DNA of 11,459 bases from Planctomycetaceae bacterium (GTDB taxonomy: Bacteria > Planctomycetota > Planctomycetia > Pirellulales > Pirellulaceae), in assembly GCA_005773145.1 (NCBI GenBank), contig SXHS01000348.1:1-11459 (forward strand), written 5' to 3'. Each line of letters begins with the position of its first letter. Positions within the stretch are counted from its first letter, which is position 1. The notes under the pieces were generated by a model. That model worked only from the letters and a program-made list of their open reading frames with translations, was not told where the DNA came from and searched no databases. Shown piece after piece: positions 5,616 to 11,459 of the stretch. A program made the position numbers and the translations under genes.

Positions 5616-8492
5616 TCACGGCTTGACGTCCAGGCTCACGTCTTCCAACACGGGACTGCTACCGCCATCTGGGGTTGTAAACGACACGCGATATTGAACC
5701 CAATGGTCCGACGCCGGCAACGTGAACTCATGTCCAGGCCGATCAAACCAGCTGGTAACCGTGCCATCGGCACCACGCCATTCCGCCTGCGACAGACCAT
5801 CCTGGGTGGCGGCGCTGCGCAGCTGCAGACGCACGGCAGCGCCATGCGGGGTCTGCGCCGTCCAGCGCAAACGCCCCAGCCTGCCGTCGGATGGCCAGGG
5901 CAACTCCTCGGAGACGTAGCGTTCCTCGAGACGACGGTCGTAGATGTTGCCAATGTCGCGCCGCACACTGTAGTGTGGACCAAACGTCGGCAACCAGTCA
6001 CGTCGCGCCACGGAAAACCCTTCCGGCCCGCCCCAATATAAATGGGCCCCCGTCCCGTGATCACCATGCTCCAAATGGCTGAAAATTACCAGATCGGTCC
6101 AGCCGTCCTGATTAAAATCAGCAGCGGACAGGGCCGACGAGGACTCAGCCGGCAAGCTGCTGCGGTTGGCCTCGGAATACTTGGCCCCCGTAGCGCCCCA
6201 ATAGATATAGAACGGCAAACTCCGCGTGGTGTACGCATGGTAGTTGGTGGTGGCGATGTCCAGGATGCCATCTCGATTGAAATCGGCCACGGCCTGCTCC
6301 TCGGCCTCATACCCCTCCAACTGCATCGACCGCGCCGTCGAATAGCCCAGGGTCCCCCCCCATAGCAGCGACAGTACGCGACTTGGTGTTCCAAACTTGT
6401 CCTGATCATACGTCCCCCCCATGATCAGATCGAGCCAGCGGTCGCCGTTCAAGTCGGCGACCTCAATCGGGCCGGCCGAGTGCACTCGTAGTTTCTGGTG
6501 ATTGGCAGGGCCATAGCCAGCCGGCCCTCCAAAAAAGATCTCCAGATTGTCCGTATCGGAATCGGGGAAAATCAAATCCAATGCGCCATCGCGATTCACG
6601 TCGGCAATCGTAACGCTCTGGCAGAAATGGGAATCCACCTTCAACTCGGTCCGATCTTCCGAGTGGTAGCCATGTTGACTCCCCCACAGAATGGTTCCGT
6701 TCGAGTGCCGGCTCGCGCCCGACACGCGCTTTCGAGGAATCACCAGATCCAAATATCCGTCTCGATTGAGGTCGGCAACCGATACTCCGTGACCGTCCTC
6801 CATGTCGGGGATGTCCCAACACCGATCGGGGCCAAACCCCGCCGCAGCTCCCCAATAAATCAGTCCGTCCGGAAAAGCGACGTCCACCCAGCCGTCTTGA
6901 TTCAGGTCAGCAATCCCCACGACCCCTTGCCCCCTTCCCCGCAGAAGAGACATCGACGCCGTCGAGTAGCGGTGGTGTGAGTTGCCCCAGTAAATGAACG
7001 AGTCGATCGCCCCCACCTTACCACTCATGCGATTGATCAAGACCAACTCCGGGTGATCATCCGCATCCAAATCCGCAGCCAGCGCAGCAACCGCACCAAA
7101 CCCCTGAACCTCTCGCCGATGGGCTGCGTGAAAACCGCGCGGTCCATTCCAATAGATGTACGAATTGACGTCATAAGTCGTGTCATCGTGGTCGTTGGCA
7201 AAAGCCAGATCGATCCAGCCATCCTCATTGAAATCGGCCAAGGCAACATCGGTCGCGTGCAATGTGGGGAGCGTCAACCGCTGAGCCGGTGAAAATCCAG
7301 AGGCACTCCCCCAGTAAACGAAGGAGTCGTTGCCCGTGTGATTGGCAAAAACCAGATCTTGGTGTCCGTCCTGATTCAAGTCCGCAACGCGACATTCGGT
7401 TGCCCCCCGGGTCTCCAATGGGCACCACGGCTCCGCCTCCAGTCCGCTGGGCGCTCCCCGAAATATCTCCGCCCGGTTATTACGGTGCAATAGAACCAGA
7501 TCCAGGCGGCCGTCTCCCGTCAGGTCTGCCAACTGCATACCGAGCGGATCCCCACCCATACGGACTTCGCGACGTCGTTCGGAAAATCCCTCTCGACCGC
7601 CGAAGTAGATGTAAATGCTCTTGTGCTCGGAATTGTTGTTCAGAAAGATCAATTCGGGGTATTCGTCCCCCGTCAATTCTCCCGCCGCACAGGCCACCGC
7701 GCTGATCGTGGGGATGGAAGTTCGCTGGGCCGCGCTGAGCCCCGTGGGGCCGTTCCAATAGATAAAAGATTCCAGGTGTTGACTAAAGCCAAAACGCTCC
7801 CCCCCCTCGATCCCCGAGTTGGCGAAAGCAAGGTCCACGTAGCCATCGTGATTGAAATCGGCAGCCGCCACTCCCTGGGCCATGAGCGTGGGCAGCTCCG
7901 TGCGCGTCGCCAGGGTATAGCCGCGGACCCCGCCCCAATAGATGAGGGCCGGCATATCTACGGAATAGTTGTGGATGTAATTGCAGAATACGATCTCCTG
8001 AAATCCGTCGCCGTTGAGGTCCACCACGAGCGAACGGCCCCCTCCTTCACTGGGCAGTCGCTTGGCGTTTTGCTCACGCGACGCAACCTCTCGCAACCAG
8101 CGGGCCAGCGGCTGGTGCTGGGGGACTTCGGGCAAAATCGACTGCGGACCGTCCTTTTGTCCCCGATAGATGAACGCGTCCACGTTCTCAACATGATCGT
8201 GGTCCTGCCCCACAAAGATATCCAGGAATCCGTCGTTATTGAGATCCCAGCGATGAATCATTTGCATCTTGCCCGAGCGTGTGATGTACAGATTGGAGCC
8301 GCTGTCCTCCAACGTGCCACGCGCAAAATCCTCAAACAGATGATGATGCATCAAGACACGGAAGGCACTCTCATCCCCCCGTTCCGCCCCTCGAACCATT
8401 TGCGCGCCGAGTCCCACTAGCCCCAGACCGAGTAGAATAACCGCGCATCGAGCACCAGCGCAACGTTGTTCCGTTTGACCGTTCACGTTCAT
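5616..8492 (-). CDS. Secreted FG-GAP/VCBS repeat protein (14 repeats, beta-propeller)
   Basis: A 958-residue protein. An Arg-containing n-region is followed by the hydrophobic stretch AVILLGLGLVGLGA (17-30) and a likely signal-peptidase site near VRGA-ER, so it should be exported. From about residue 82 to 805 there are 14 integrin-like FG-GAP/VCBS units with calcium loops of the form ADxNxDGxxDLxFxN. Most are linked by an SFIYWGxxxGFxxAxR segment. Three units are degenerate (GELTGDEYPEL, ADLDADDHPEL, ADLNGDRWLDL). Fourteen units would fit two seven-bladed propellers. Residues about 873-958 form a separate beta-rich tail (RLRWTAQTPHGAAVRLQLRS, WVQYRVSF) resembling a common planctomycete C-terminal domain. 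No catalytic motif is visible; adhesion or surface binding is inferred from the fold. The GGGAG at 8497-8493 touches ATG 8492 but lies 6 nt before GTG 8486, so translation may begin at the GTG, two codons in. Confidence 0.93.
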   Translation of the reverse strand: MNVNGQTEQRCAGARCAVILLGLGLVGLGAQMVRGAERGDESAFRVLMHHHLFEDFARGTLEDSGSNLYITRSGKMQMIHRWDLNNDGFLDIFVGQDHDHVENVDAFIYRGQKDGPQSILPEVPQHQPLARWLREVASREQNAKRLPSEGGGRSLVVDLNGDGFQEIVFCNYIHNYSVDMPALIYWGGVRGYTLATRTELPTLMAQGVAAADFNHDGYVDLAFANSGIEGGERFGFSQHLESFIYWNGPTGLSAAQRTSIPTISAVACAAGELTGDEYPELIFLNNNSEHKSIYIYFGGREGFSERRREVRMGGDPLGMQLADLTGDGRLDLVLLHRNNRAEIFRGAPSGLEAEPWCPLETRGATECRVADLNQDGHQDLVFANHTGNDSFVYWGSASGFSPAQRLTLPTLHATDVALADFNEDGWIDLAFANDHDDTTYDVNSYIYWNGPRGFHAAHRREVQGFGAVAALAADLDADDHPELVLINRMSGKVGAIDSFIYWGNSHHRYSTASMSLLRGRGQGVVGIADLNQDGWVDVAFPDGLIYWGAAAGFGPDRCWDIPDMEDGHGVSVADLNRDGYLDLVIPRKRVSGASRHSNGTILWGSQHGYHSEDRTELKVDSHFCQSVTIADVNRDGALDLIFPDSDTDNLEIFFGGPAGYGPANHQKLRVHSAGPIEVADLNGDRWLDLIMGGTYDQDKFGTPSRVLSLLWGGTLGYSTARSMQLEGYEAEEQAVADFNRDGILDIATTNYHAYTTRSLPFYIYWGATGAKYSEANRSSLPAESSSALSAADFNQDGWTDLVIFSHLEHGDHGTGAHLYWGGPEGFSVARRDWLPTFGPHYSVRRDIGNIYDRRLEERYVSEELPWPSDGRLGRLRWTAQTPHGAAVRLQLRSAATQDGLSQAEWRGADGTVTSWFDRPGHEFTLPASDHWVQYRVSFTTPDGGSSPVLEDVSLDVKP

Positions 8493-8497
8493 CTCCC
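8493..8497 (-). promoter_or_regulatory. Shine-Dalgarno favouring GTG 8486 over ATG 8492
   Basis: Minus-strand GGGAG abuts the ATG at 8492 with no spacer, but has an ordinary 6-nt spacing to an in-frame GTG at 8486. Confidence 0.4.
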
Positions 8498-8844
8498 AGA
8501 AGTCGATTCTTGTGCCATGAGCGGCGACTCAGAAAGCGGCGACCGCCCAGGTACTATCGTACACAGGACGCTCGCCCGGTGCGCAGGCTCACCCGGATCC
8601 CCCGATCATGATGGGTGGCAGGCAGAAGCCTCCATACCGTTTGTTCCCCGGCGGGAGGCCTTCGTCGTATCGCGCCCGTCCGCCTCAGGCCCCTTGGCTT
8701 GGCGGGAGTGGAAAGCGTATCGAAATCGGTTCAACACGCGGAGAATCGCTGGCATGCGTCACATAAGTGGATGCACGCAGGGCGTATGCATTGAGACCAT
8801 CCTCGGCCTGAACACCGAACTCATGGCCTCCCCCCCCTGGCCCC

Positions 8845-8932
8845 AATCTCAAATCTCAAATCTCAAATCTCAAATCTCAAATCTCAAATCTCAAATCTCA
8901 AATCTCAAATCTCAAATCTCAAATTTGAGATT
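8845..8932. repeat. Heptamer array (AATCTCA)x11 ending in an 18-bp palindrome
   Basis: Eleven perfect head-to-tail copies of AATCTCA span 8845-8921. The last copy joins an inverted unit to form the perfect palindrome AATCTCAAATTTGAGATT (8915-8932), followed by the decayed inverted copy TGAAATT and further A/T-rich sequence. It is intergenic and far lower in GC than its surroundings. It resembles the heptameric short tandemly repeated repetitive (STRR) sequences known from filamentous cyanobacteria in form, not in sequence. Slipped-strand copy-number change is expected. Confidence 0.95.
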
Positions 8933-8988
8933 TGAAATTGGAAAATGGAAATCTGAAAGGGGCGCCACGAAGGACATTTTAAGGGGCA

Positions 8989-9744
8989 TCAGGGGATCGC
9001 CAGGTGTCGGCGTTTGATGTGAGGCACGCAACTCCCCGGCCGTTCATAACCCAGCTCATACAGACACATTCCCGGACGATCATGCAGCATTTTCCAGGGT
9101 AAGGTTACGACGTTCGCATAGAAGTGCGCCCCTGAAACAACCGGTTGCAGTCGAGGGCGGCGCGAATGGCCGTAGCGCTCCAAAGGTGCCTCTTCAAAGT
9201 AAAGCGGCTTGTGCATCAAGAGCGATGGCTCCCAGGAATACTCAAACCGGTCCAGAAATCGCACGCGTTCAATCTGCGTATCCAATTGTTGCCGACAGTC
9301 CGTCGGCAAGTCACCGGCCGGCGTCGCGATCGATGTGCTAAGTTCCTCCATTGATTTCTGAGTAAGTTCGGCAGGACATTCCACCACGTGTGGCCGAGGA
9401 CGCGGTGCGGCGATTTCAGGGGCGAGCTGGGCCACTTGGACAGGCGCTGCGGGCATGCGCAACGGATGCGCGGTACCGAGGGATAAGGATCGTAGTGGAT
9501 TGCGCCCCTTCGCTATCTCGTCGCGCAACGTCGATGCGGGAGCCGGCATCGTGGCGGTTGGGACGGACGCGTTGCGACCAGCCTCCAGACTCGACTGATA
9601 CGCCGCACCCTGAAGCTGGCCCCCCCAGGCAGGACCACTAGGTTGCACATCGGCTGCATTGACCGGGGTCGAAAGCCCTATCATCACGCCGACCGTGAGC
9701 CAGCCCCAACCACATCGAGACGTTGCCCATCGCGTTCCGTTCAT
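8989..9744 (-). CDS. Small secreted protein, planctomycete-type, function unknown
   Basis: A 251-residue protein. The signal peptide is clear: Arg residues, then WGWLTVGVMIGLSTPVNA, with likely cleavage after residue 30 (VNA-AD). The middle (about 31-150) is Ala/Pro-rich and probably unstructured. The C-terminal ~100 residues are compact and aromatic: FEYSWEPSLLMHKPLYFEE, LERYGHSRRPRLQPVVSGA, HFYANVVTLPWKM, then CLYELGYERPGSCVPHI. I recognise this KPLYFE..LERYG..LQP..S...F......LP..M..........Y.LG..RPGSC pattern from uncharacterised planctomycete proteins, but know no function. Two late Cys residues could form a disulfide; a third is near residue 120-130. ATG 9744 has GGGG 6 nt upstream and places the signal peptide correctly. 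An ATG at 9801 in frame lies inside a hairpin and would add 19 non-signal-like residues. Confidence 0.85.
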   Translation of the reverse strand: MNGTRWATSRCGWGWLTVGVMIGLSTPVNAADVQPSGPAWGGQLQGAAYQSSLEAGRNASVPTATMPAPASTLRDEIAKGRNPLRSLSLGTAHPLRMPAAPVQVAQLAPEIAAPRPRPHVVECPAELTQKSMEELSTSIATPAGDLPTDCRQQLDTQIERVRFLDRFEYSWEPSLLMHKPLYFEEAPLERYGHSRRPRLQPVVSGAHFYANVVTLPWKMLHDRPGMCLYELGYERPGSCVPHIKRRHLAIP

Positions 9745-9750
9745 AGGATT

Positions 9751-9754
9751 CCCC
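9751..9754 (-). promoter_or_regulatory. Ribosome binding site of the small secreted protein gene
   Basis: Minus-strand GGGG, 6 nt before ATG 9744. It supports this start over the in-frame ATG at 9801. Confidence 0.4.
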
Positions 9755-9777
9755 GTGTCCTTTTCGCGCGAATGCTC

Positions 9778-9801
9778 ATGAGGCCTGCCGTCAGACCTCA
9801 T
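9778..9801 (-). promoter_or_regulatory. Leader hairpin upstream of the small secreted protein gene
   Basis: Arms 9778-9787 and 9792-9801 flank a 4-nt loop. In minus-strand RNA all ten positions pair (one G.U); in plus-strand RNA the same position is a C/A mismatch. The strand asymmetry suggests the structure belongs to the minus-strand transcript, 34 nt before the ATG at 9744. It has no U tract, so it is not a standard terminator. Confidence 0.45.
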
Positions 9802-9984
9802 TTACGTGATCGACCCCTACGGTCGGCACGCTTAGTAGAATAGAAACGTCCGGCATGACCAGAATAATCGTCATATCTTGCCAAAAGTCACCCAGAGTCG
9901 CTGGCAGCGTGGTGTGGCCCAAATCGCAACAATCGCTGGCATAACGAGTTATCAACGGCCGGCGGACGGAAAATCCATGTGCGA

Positions 9985-10008
9985 AAACCGTTGACAGTGT
10001 TACGGTTT
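9985..10008 (+). promoter_or_regulatory. Operator-like inverted repeat over the -35 element
   Basis: Perfect 7-bp arms AAACCGT (9985-9991) and ACGGTTT (10002-10008) are separated by 10 bp. The TTGACA -35 box begins at the last base of the left arm. Its size and position suit a dimeric repressor of the TetR or MarR kind blocking RNA polymerase, as is common ahead of efflux genes. No regulator gene is in the window. Confidence 0.5.
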
Positions 10009-10019
10009 GGGACCATAGT
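9991..10019 (+). promoter_or_regulatory. Sigma-70-like promoter for the HlyD gene
   Basis: TTGACA (9991-9996), a 17-bp spacer, then CATAGT (10014-10019, 4 of 6 matches to TATAAT). Transcription would start near 10026, giving a leader of about 70 nt to GTG 10098. Confidence 0.6.
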
Positions 10020-10036
10020 GGATGTTTGTGCGTATT

Positions 10037-10064
10037 TTGAGCATTGTGCATTGAGTATTGTGCC
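10037..10064 (+). repeat. 14-bp tandem repeat in the HlyD leader
   Basis: TTGAGCATTGTGCA followed directly by TTGAGTATTGTGCC, identical at 12 of 14 positions. It lies between the inferred transcription start and the start codon. Confidence 0.7.
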
Positions 10065-10097
10065 AGCACCCCATCTTTCCTCCAGAGGCCGTAAGCC

Positions 10098-11423
10098 GTG
10101 ACCCCACCAAAGGCCCCCGACTCCGAACTCGATTCCCTCGTCGTCATCGAATCGACGGTTCCCGCCGCAGCGCCAGCCTCCGCCAGCGCGACCGGTCGGT
10201 CCCCCGCGTCCCCATCCGCGTCCGGAGCGTCGTTGTTATCCGATCGTCTGGAGACCTTGCGTTTGGATCCCAGCATGCGAGGCCATAGCGGCGGGAAACT
10301 ACTTCTGATGTGGTTGCTCGTATTGCTCCTAGGAGTTGGTGCGGCGATCGCCAACGACCGAGGCCACCTGGGCCCACGTTTGCGCCCCTTTCTGGCAGCG
10401 CGCTGGGCCTCCCTCACCGCCGGCGCACCTGCCAATACGCCGACGCCAACCGTCATCGCGCCAGACAACGCCGTCGTGGACACAGAACCCAGCGGGCTGA
10501 CGACCACCGGCTATATTGTGGCACGCAAGGTGGTACATATCAGCGCACGCGTCCCTGGTGTGATTGTGGACTTGCCGGTCGAGGAGGGTGATGTCGTCGA
10601 GCACGGCGGCTTGATCGCGCGTCTCGACAATGCTCGATTTCGCGCAGATCTCATGCAGGCCAAGGCCAAAGTCGCGGAAACCGAAGCCTACTACGCTCAG
10701 CTGAGCGCCGGCGCCCGGCAAGAGGAAATCAACCGAGCCCGGGCGGTCTTGGATGCCAGCAAGTCCGATGCTGTTCTGGCTCAGCAAGAAAAAAAGCGAG
10801 CCGAAGGATTGCGCGGTGTGGATCCGGAAGCGGACTACGAACGCGCCATGGCCAATTTCAGCCGCACACAGGCGGTCGAGCAACAGGCTTCATTTGCCTT
10901 GGACCTGCTCAAAGCCGGCGCCCGATCGGAGGAACTGCTGGCGGCCAAGGCCGCGATCGCACAGGCACAGGGCGCATTGGCCAAGGCACAAGTGTTGTAC
11001 GATGCGACCGAAATCGTGGCTCCAGAGCGAGGAACCGTCCTCACGCGGTCGGTGGAAATCGGACAAGGCGTTCAGGCCGAGTTGGGAGGTCCTCCCATAT
11101 GTGTCCTGGCTGATTTGTCGCAATTGGAAGCTGAAGTGGACGTTGCCGAACGCGAACTAAATAAAATTGGCCTCGAACAGACCTGCGAGATCACCACGGA
11201 GGCCTACGCCGATCGCGTCTACCGCGGCGTGGTGCGGTGGATCAGCTCCAGCGTCAATCGGCAGAAGGGATCAGTGGCGGTAAAAATCCGCATCGACAAT
11301 CCCGACGGGTTTCTCCTCCCTCAAATGAATTGCACGGTGGTCTTTCAAGACACGAAGCCGACGACGCCGGCTGAGCCGGCGCCCGGGGCCACTCCCGAAA
11401 CGACTGCCCAATCCGCCCGTTAG
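10098..11423 (+). CDS. HlyD-family periplasmic adaptor (membrane fusion protein)
   Basis: A 441-residue adaptor that should link an inner-membrane ABC or RND-type transporter to an outer-membrane channel. Order: an Ala/Ser/Pro-rich cytoplasmic N-terminus (1-66); one membrane helix, LLLMWLLVLLLGVGAAIA (68-85); the first lipoyl half-motif, GYIVARKVVHISARVPG..VEEGDVVEHGGLIARLD (about 138-177); a long alpha-hairpin coiled coil (about 180-300) with two matching turns, LSAGARQEE and LKAGARSEE; the second lipoyl half, VLYDATEIVAPERGTV; a beta-barrel with LEAEVDVAERELNKIG; and a membrane-proximal end with NPDGFLLPQMNCTVVF, then a Pro/Thr tail. The start is GTG 10098, with AGAGG 9 nt upstream; the next in-frame ATG (10275) would cut into the region just before the membrane helix. 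The gene is preceded by the promoter and dyad at 9985-10019. The transporter partner probably follows off the right edge. Confidence 0.92.
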   Translation: MTPPKAPDSELDSLVVIESTVPAAAPASASATGRSPASPSASGASLLSDRLETLRLDPSMRGHSGGKLLLMWLLVLLLGVGAAIANDRGHLGPRLRPFLAARWASLTAGAPANTPTPTVIAPDNAVVDTEPSGLTTTGYIVARKVVHISARVPGVIVDLPVEEGDVVEHGGLIARLDNARFRADLMQAKAKVAETEAYYAQLSAGARQEEINRARAVLDASKSDAVLAQQEKKRAEGLRGVDPEADYERAMANFSRTQAVEQQASFALDLLKAGARSEELLAAKAAIAQAQGALAKAQVLYDATEIVAPERGTVLTRSVEIGQGVQAELGGPPICVLADLSQLEAEVDVAERELNKIGLEQTCEITTEAYADRVYRGVVRWISSSVNRQKGSVAVKIRIDNPDGFLLPQMNCTVVFQDTKPTTPAEPAPGATPETTAQSAR

Positions 11424-11445
11424 CCCTTTCGTCGAGACACGCCCT

Positions 11446-11459
11446 ATGTCGTCCCTCAC
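11446..11459 (+). CDS. Possible start of the next gene (cut by the window edge)
   Basis: An ATG at 11446, 22 bp after the HlyD stop, opens a frame reading MSSL before the sequence ends. The position fits the ATP-binding or permease partner that normally follows such adaptors. The ribosome binding site is weak (GAGA around 11433) and four codons prove nothing, so this is an inference from context. Confidence 0.3.

Larger units (their letters stand above)
8493..8988. other. Gene-free region between two minus-strand genes
   Basis: This 496-bp stretch lies downstream of the small secreted protein gene and upstream of the FG-GAP/VCBS gene, so it should hold the latter's promoter, although I found no clear one. 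A plus-strand frame is open through it (from about 8466 to 9017), but it lacks a ribosome binding site and half of it is the heptamer array translated as a heptad. I do not count it as a gene. A C7 tract lies just before the array. Confidence 0.6.
9745..10097. other. Divergent intergenic region with promoter, operator-like dyads and hairpin
   Basis: This 353-bp region separates the minus-strand secreted protein gene from the plus-strand HlyD gene. Besides the hairpin, promoter, dyad and 14-bp repeats listed separately, it holds a TTCGCGCGAA palindrome (9763-9772) and a small dyad ATAAC-GA-GTTAT (9941-9952). A long minus-strand open frame crosses the region (9791-10507), but it is antisense to the HlyD gene over half its length and looks spurious, except perhaps for its last 27 codons. 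Confidence 0.6.

Noticed and set aside
7623..8420. 265-codon plus-strand frame with repeated IEIG segments
   Set aside because: It is the antisense image of the FG-GAP calcium loops; the repeats come from the real minus-strand gene.
8466..9017. Plus-strand open frame with SQISNLK heptads resembling a coiled coil
   Set aside because: The heptads are simply the 7-bp DNA repeat translated, since 21 nt give 7 codons. There is no ribosome binding site and the rest has no coding character; it also overlaps the start of the FG-GAP/VCBS gene and the end of the small secreted protein gene.
9791..10507. 238-codon minus-strand open frame
   Set aside because: Its first two-thirds is antisense to the well-supported HlyD gene and crosses its promoter. 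No family resemblance; only the last 27 codons are kept as a weak leader-peptide idea.

Overview
The window looks like a planctomycete chromosome, probably from the Pirellula/Rhodopirellula side of the phylum. The evidence is protein content: a secreted giant with an N-terminal 'ERLEER' sequence like the planctomycete LEPR-XLL signal, a G8 domain, an FG-GAP/VCBS propeller protein, a shikimate-dehydrogenase-like protein of the 'AGNPxQ' type, and a small secreted protein whose C-terminal half I recognise as a planctomycete-restricted type. These lineage calls come from recalled family knowledge; no search was run.

Layout, left to right. Positions 1-3172 (minus) hold the N-terminal 1057 residues of a very large exported protein: LEPR-like signal, RTX calcium-binding repeats, a G8 domain, a parallel beta-helix segment, and the start of a pectate-lyase domain that runs off the left edge. 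It has no stop codon in the window, so a search for complete ORFs misses it. A divergent gene-poor gap follows. Positions 3545-4408 (plus) encode a shikimate-dehydrogenase-like enzyme with a changed substrate site. Convergent to it, 4472-5443 (minus) encodes a D-2-hydroxyacid dehydrogenase of the glycerate/hydroxypyruvate type. Upstream of that gene are three 31-bp tandem hairpin repeats.

Positions 5616-8492 (minus) encode a 958-residue secreted FG-GAP/VCBS protein with 14 calcium-loop repeats. The gene-free stretch 8493-8988 carries eleven perfect copies of a heptamer ending in an 18-bp palindrome. Positions 8989-9744 (minus) encode a small secreted planctomycete-type protein with an RNA hairpin in its leader. 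Positions 10098-11423 (plus) encode a HlyD-type membrane fusion protein. It has a good sigma-70-like promoter overlapped by a dyad operator candidate, and probably starts an efflux or ABC export operon continuing off the right edge.

The window combines large cell-surface or secreted proteins, two unrelated dehydrogenases of central metabolism, and an export adaptor. No single operon ties these together. The points most worth a second look are the RTX-G8-pectate-lyase architecture, the altered shikimate-dehydrogenase active site, the two tandem-repeat loci, and the operator/promoter overlap before the HlyD gene.
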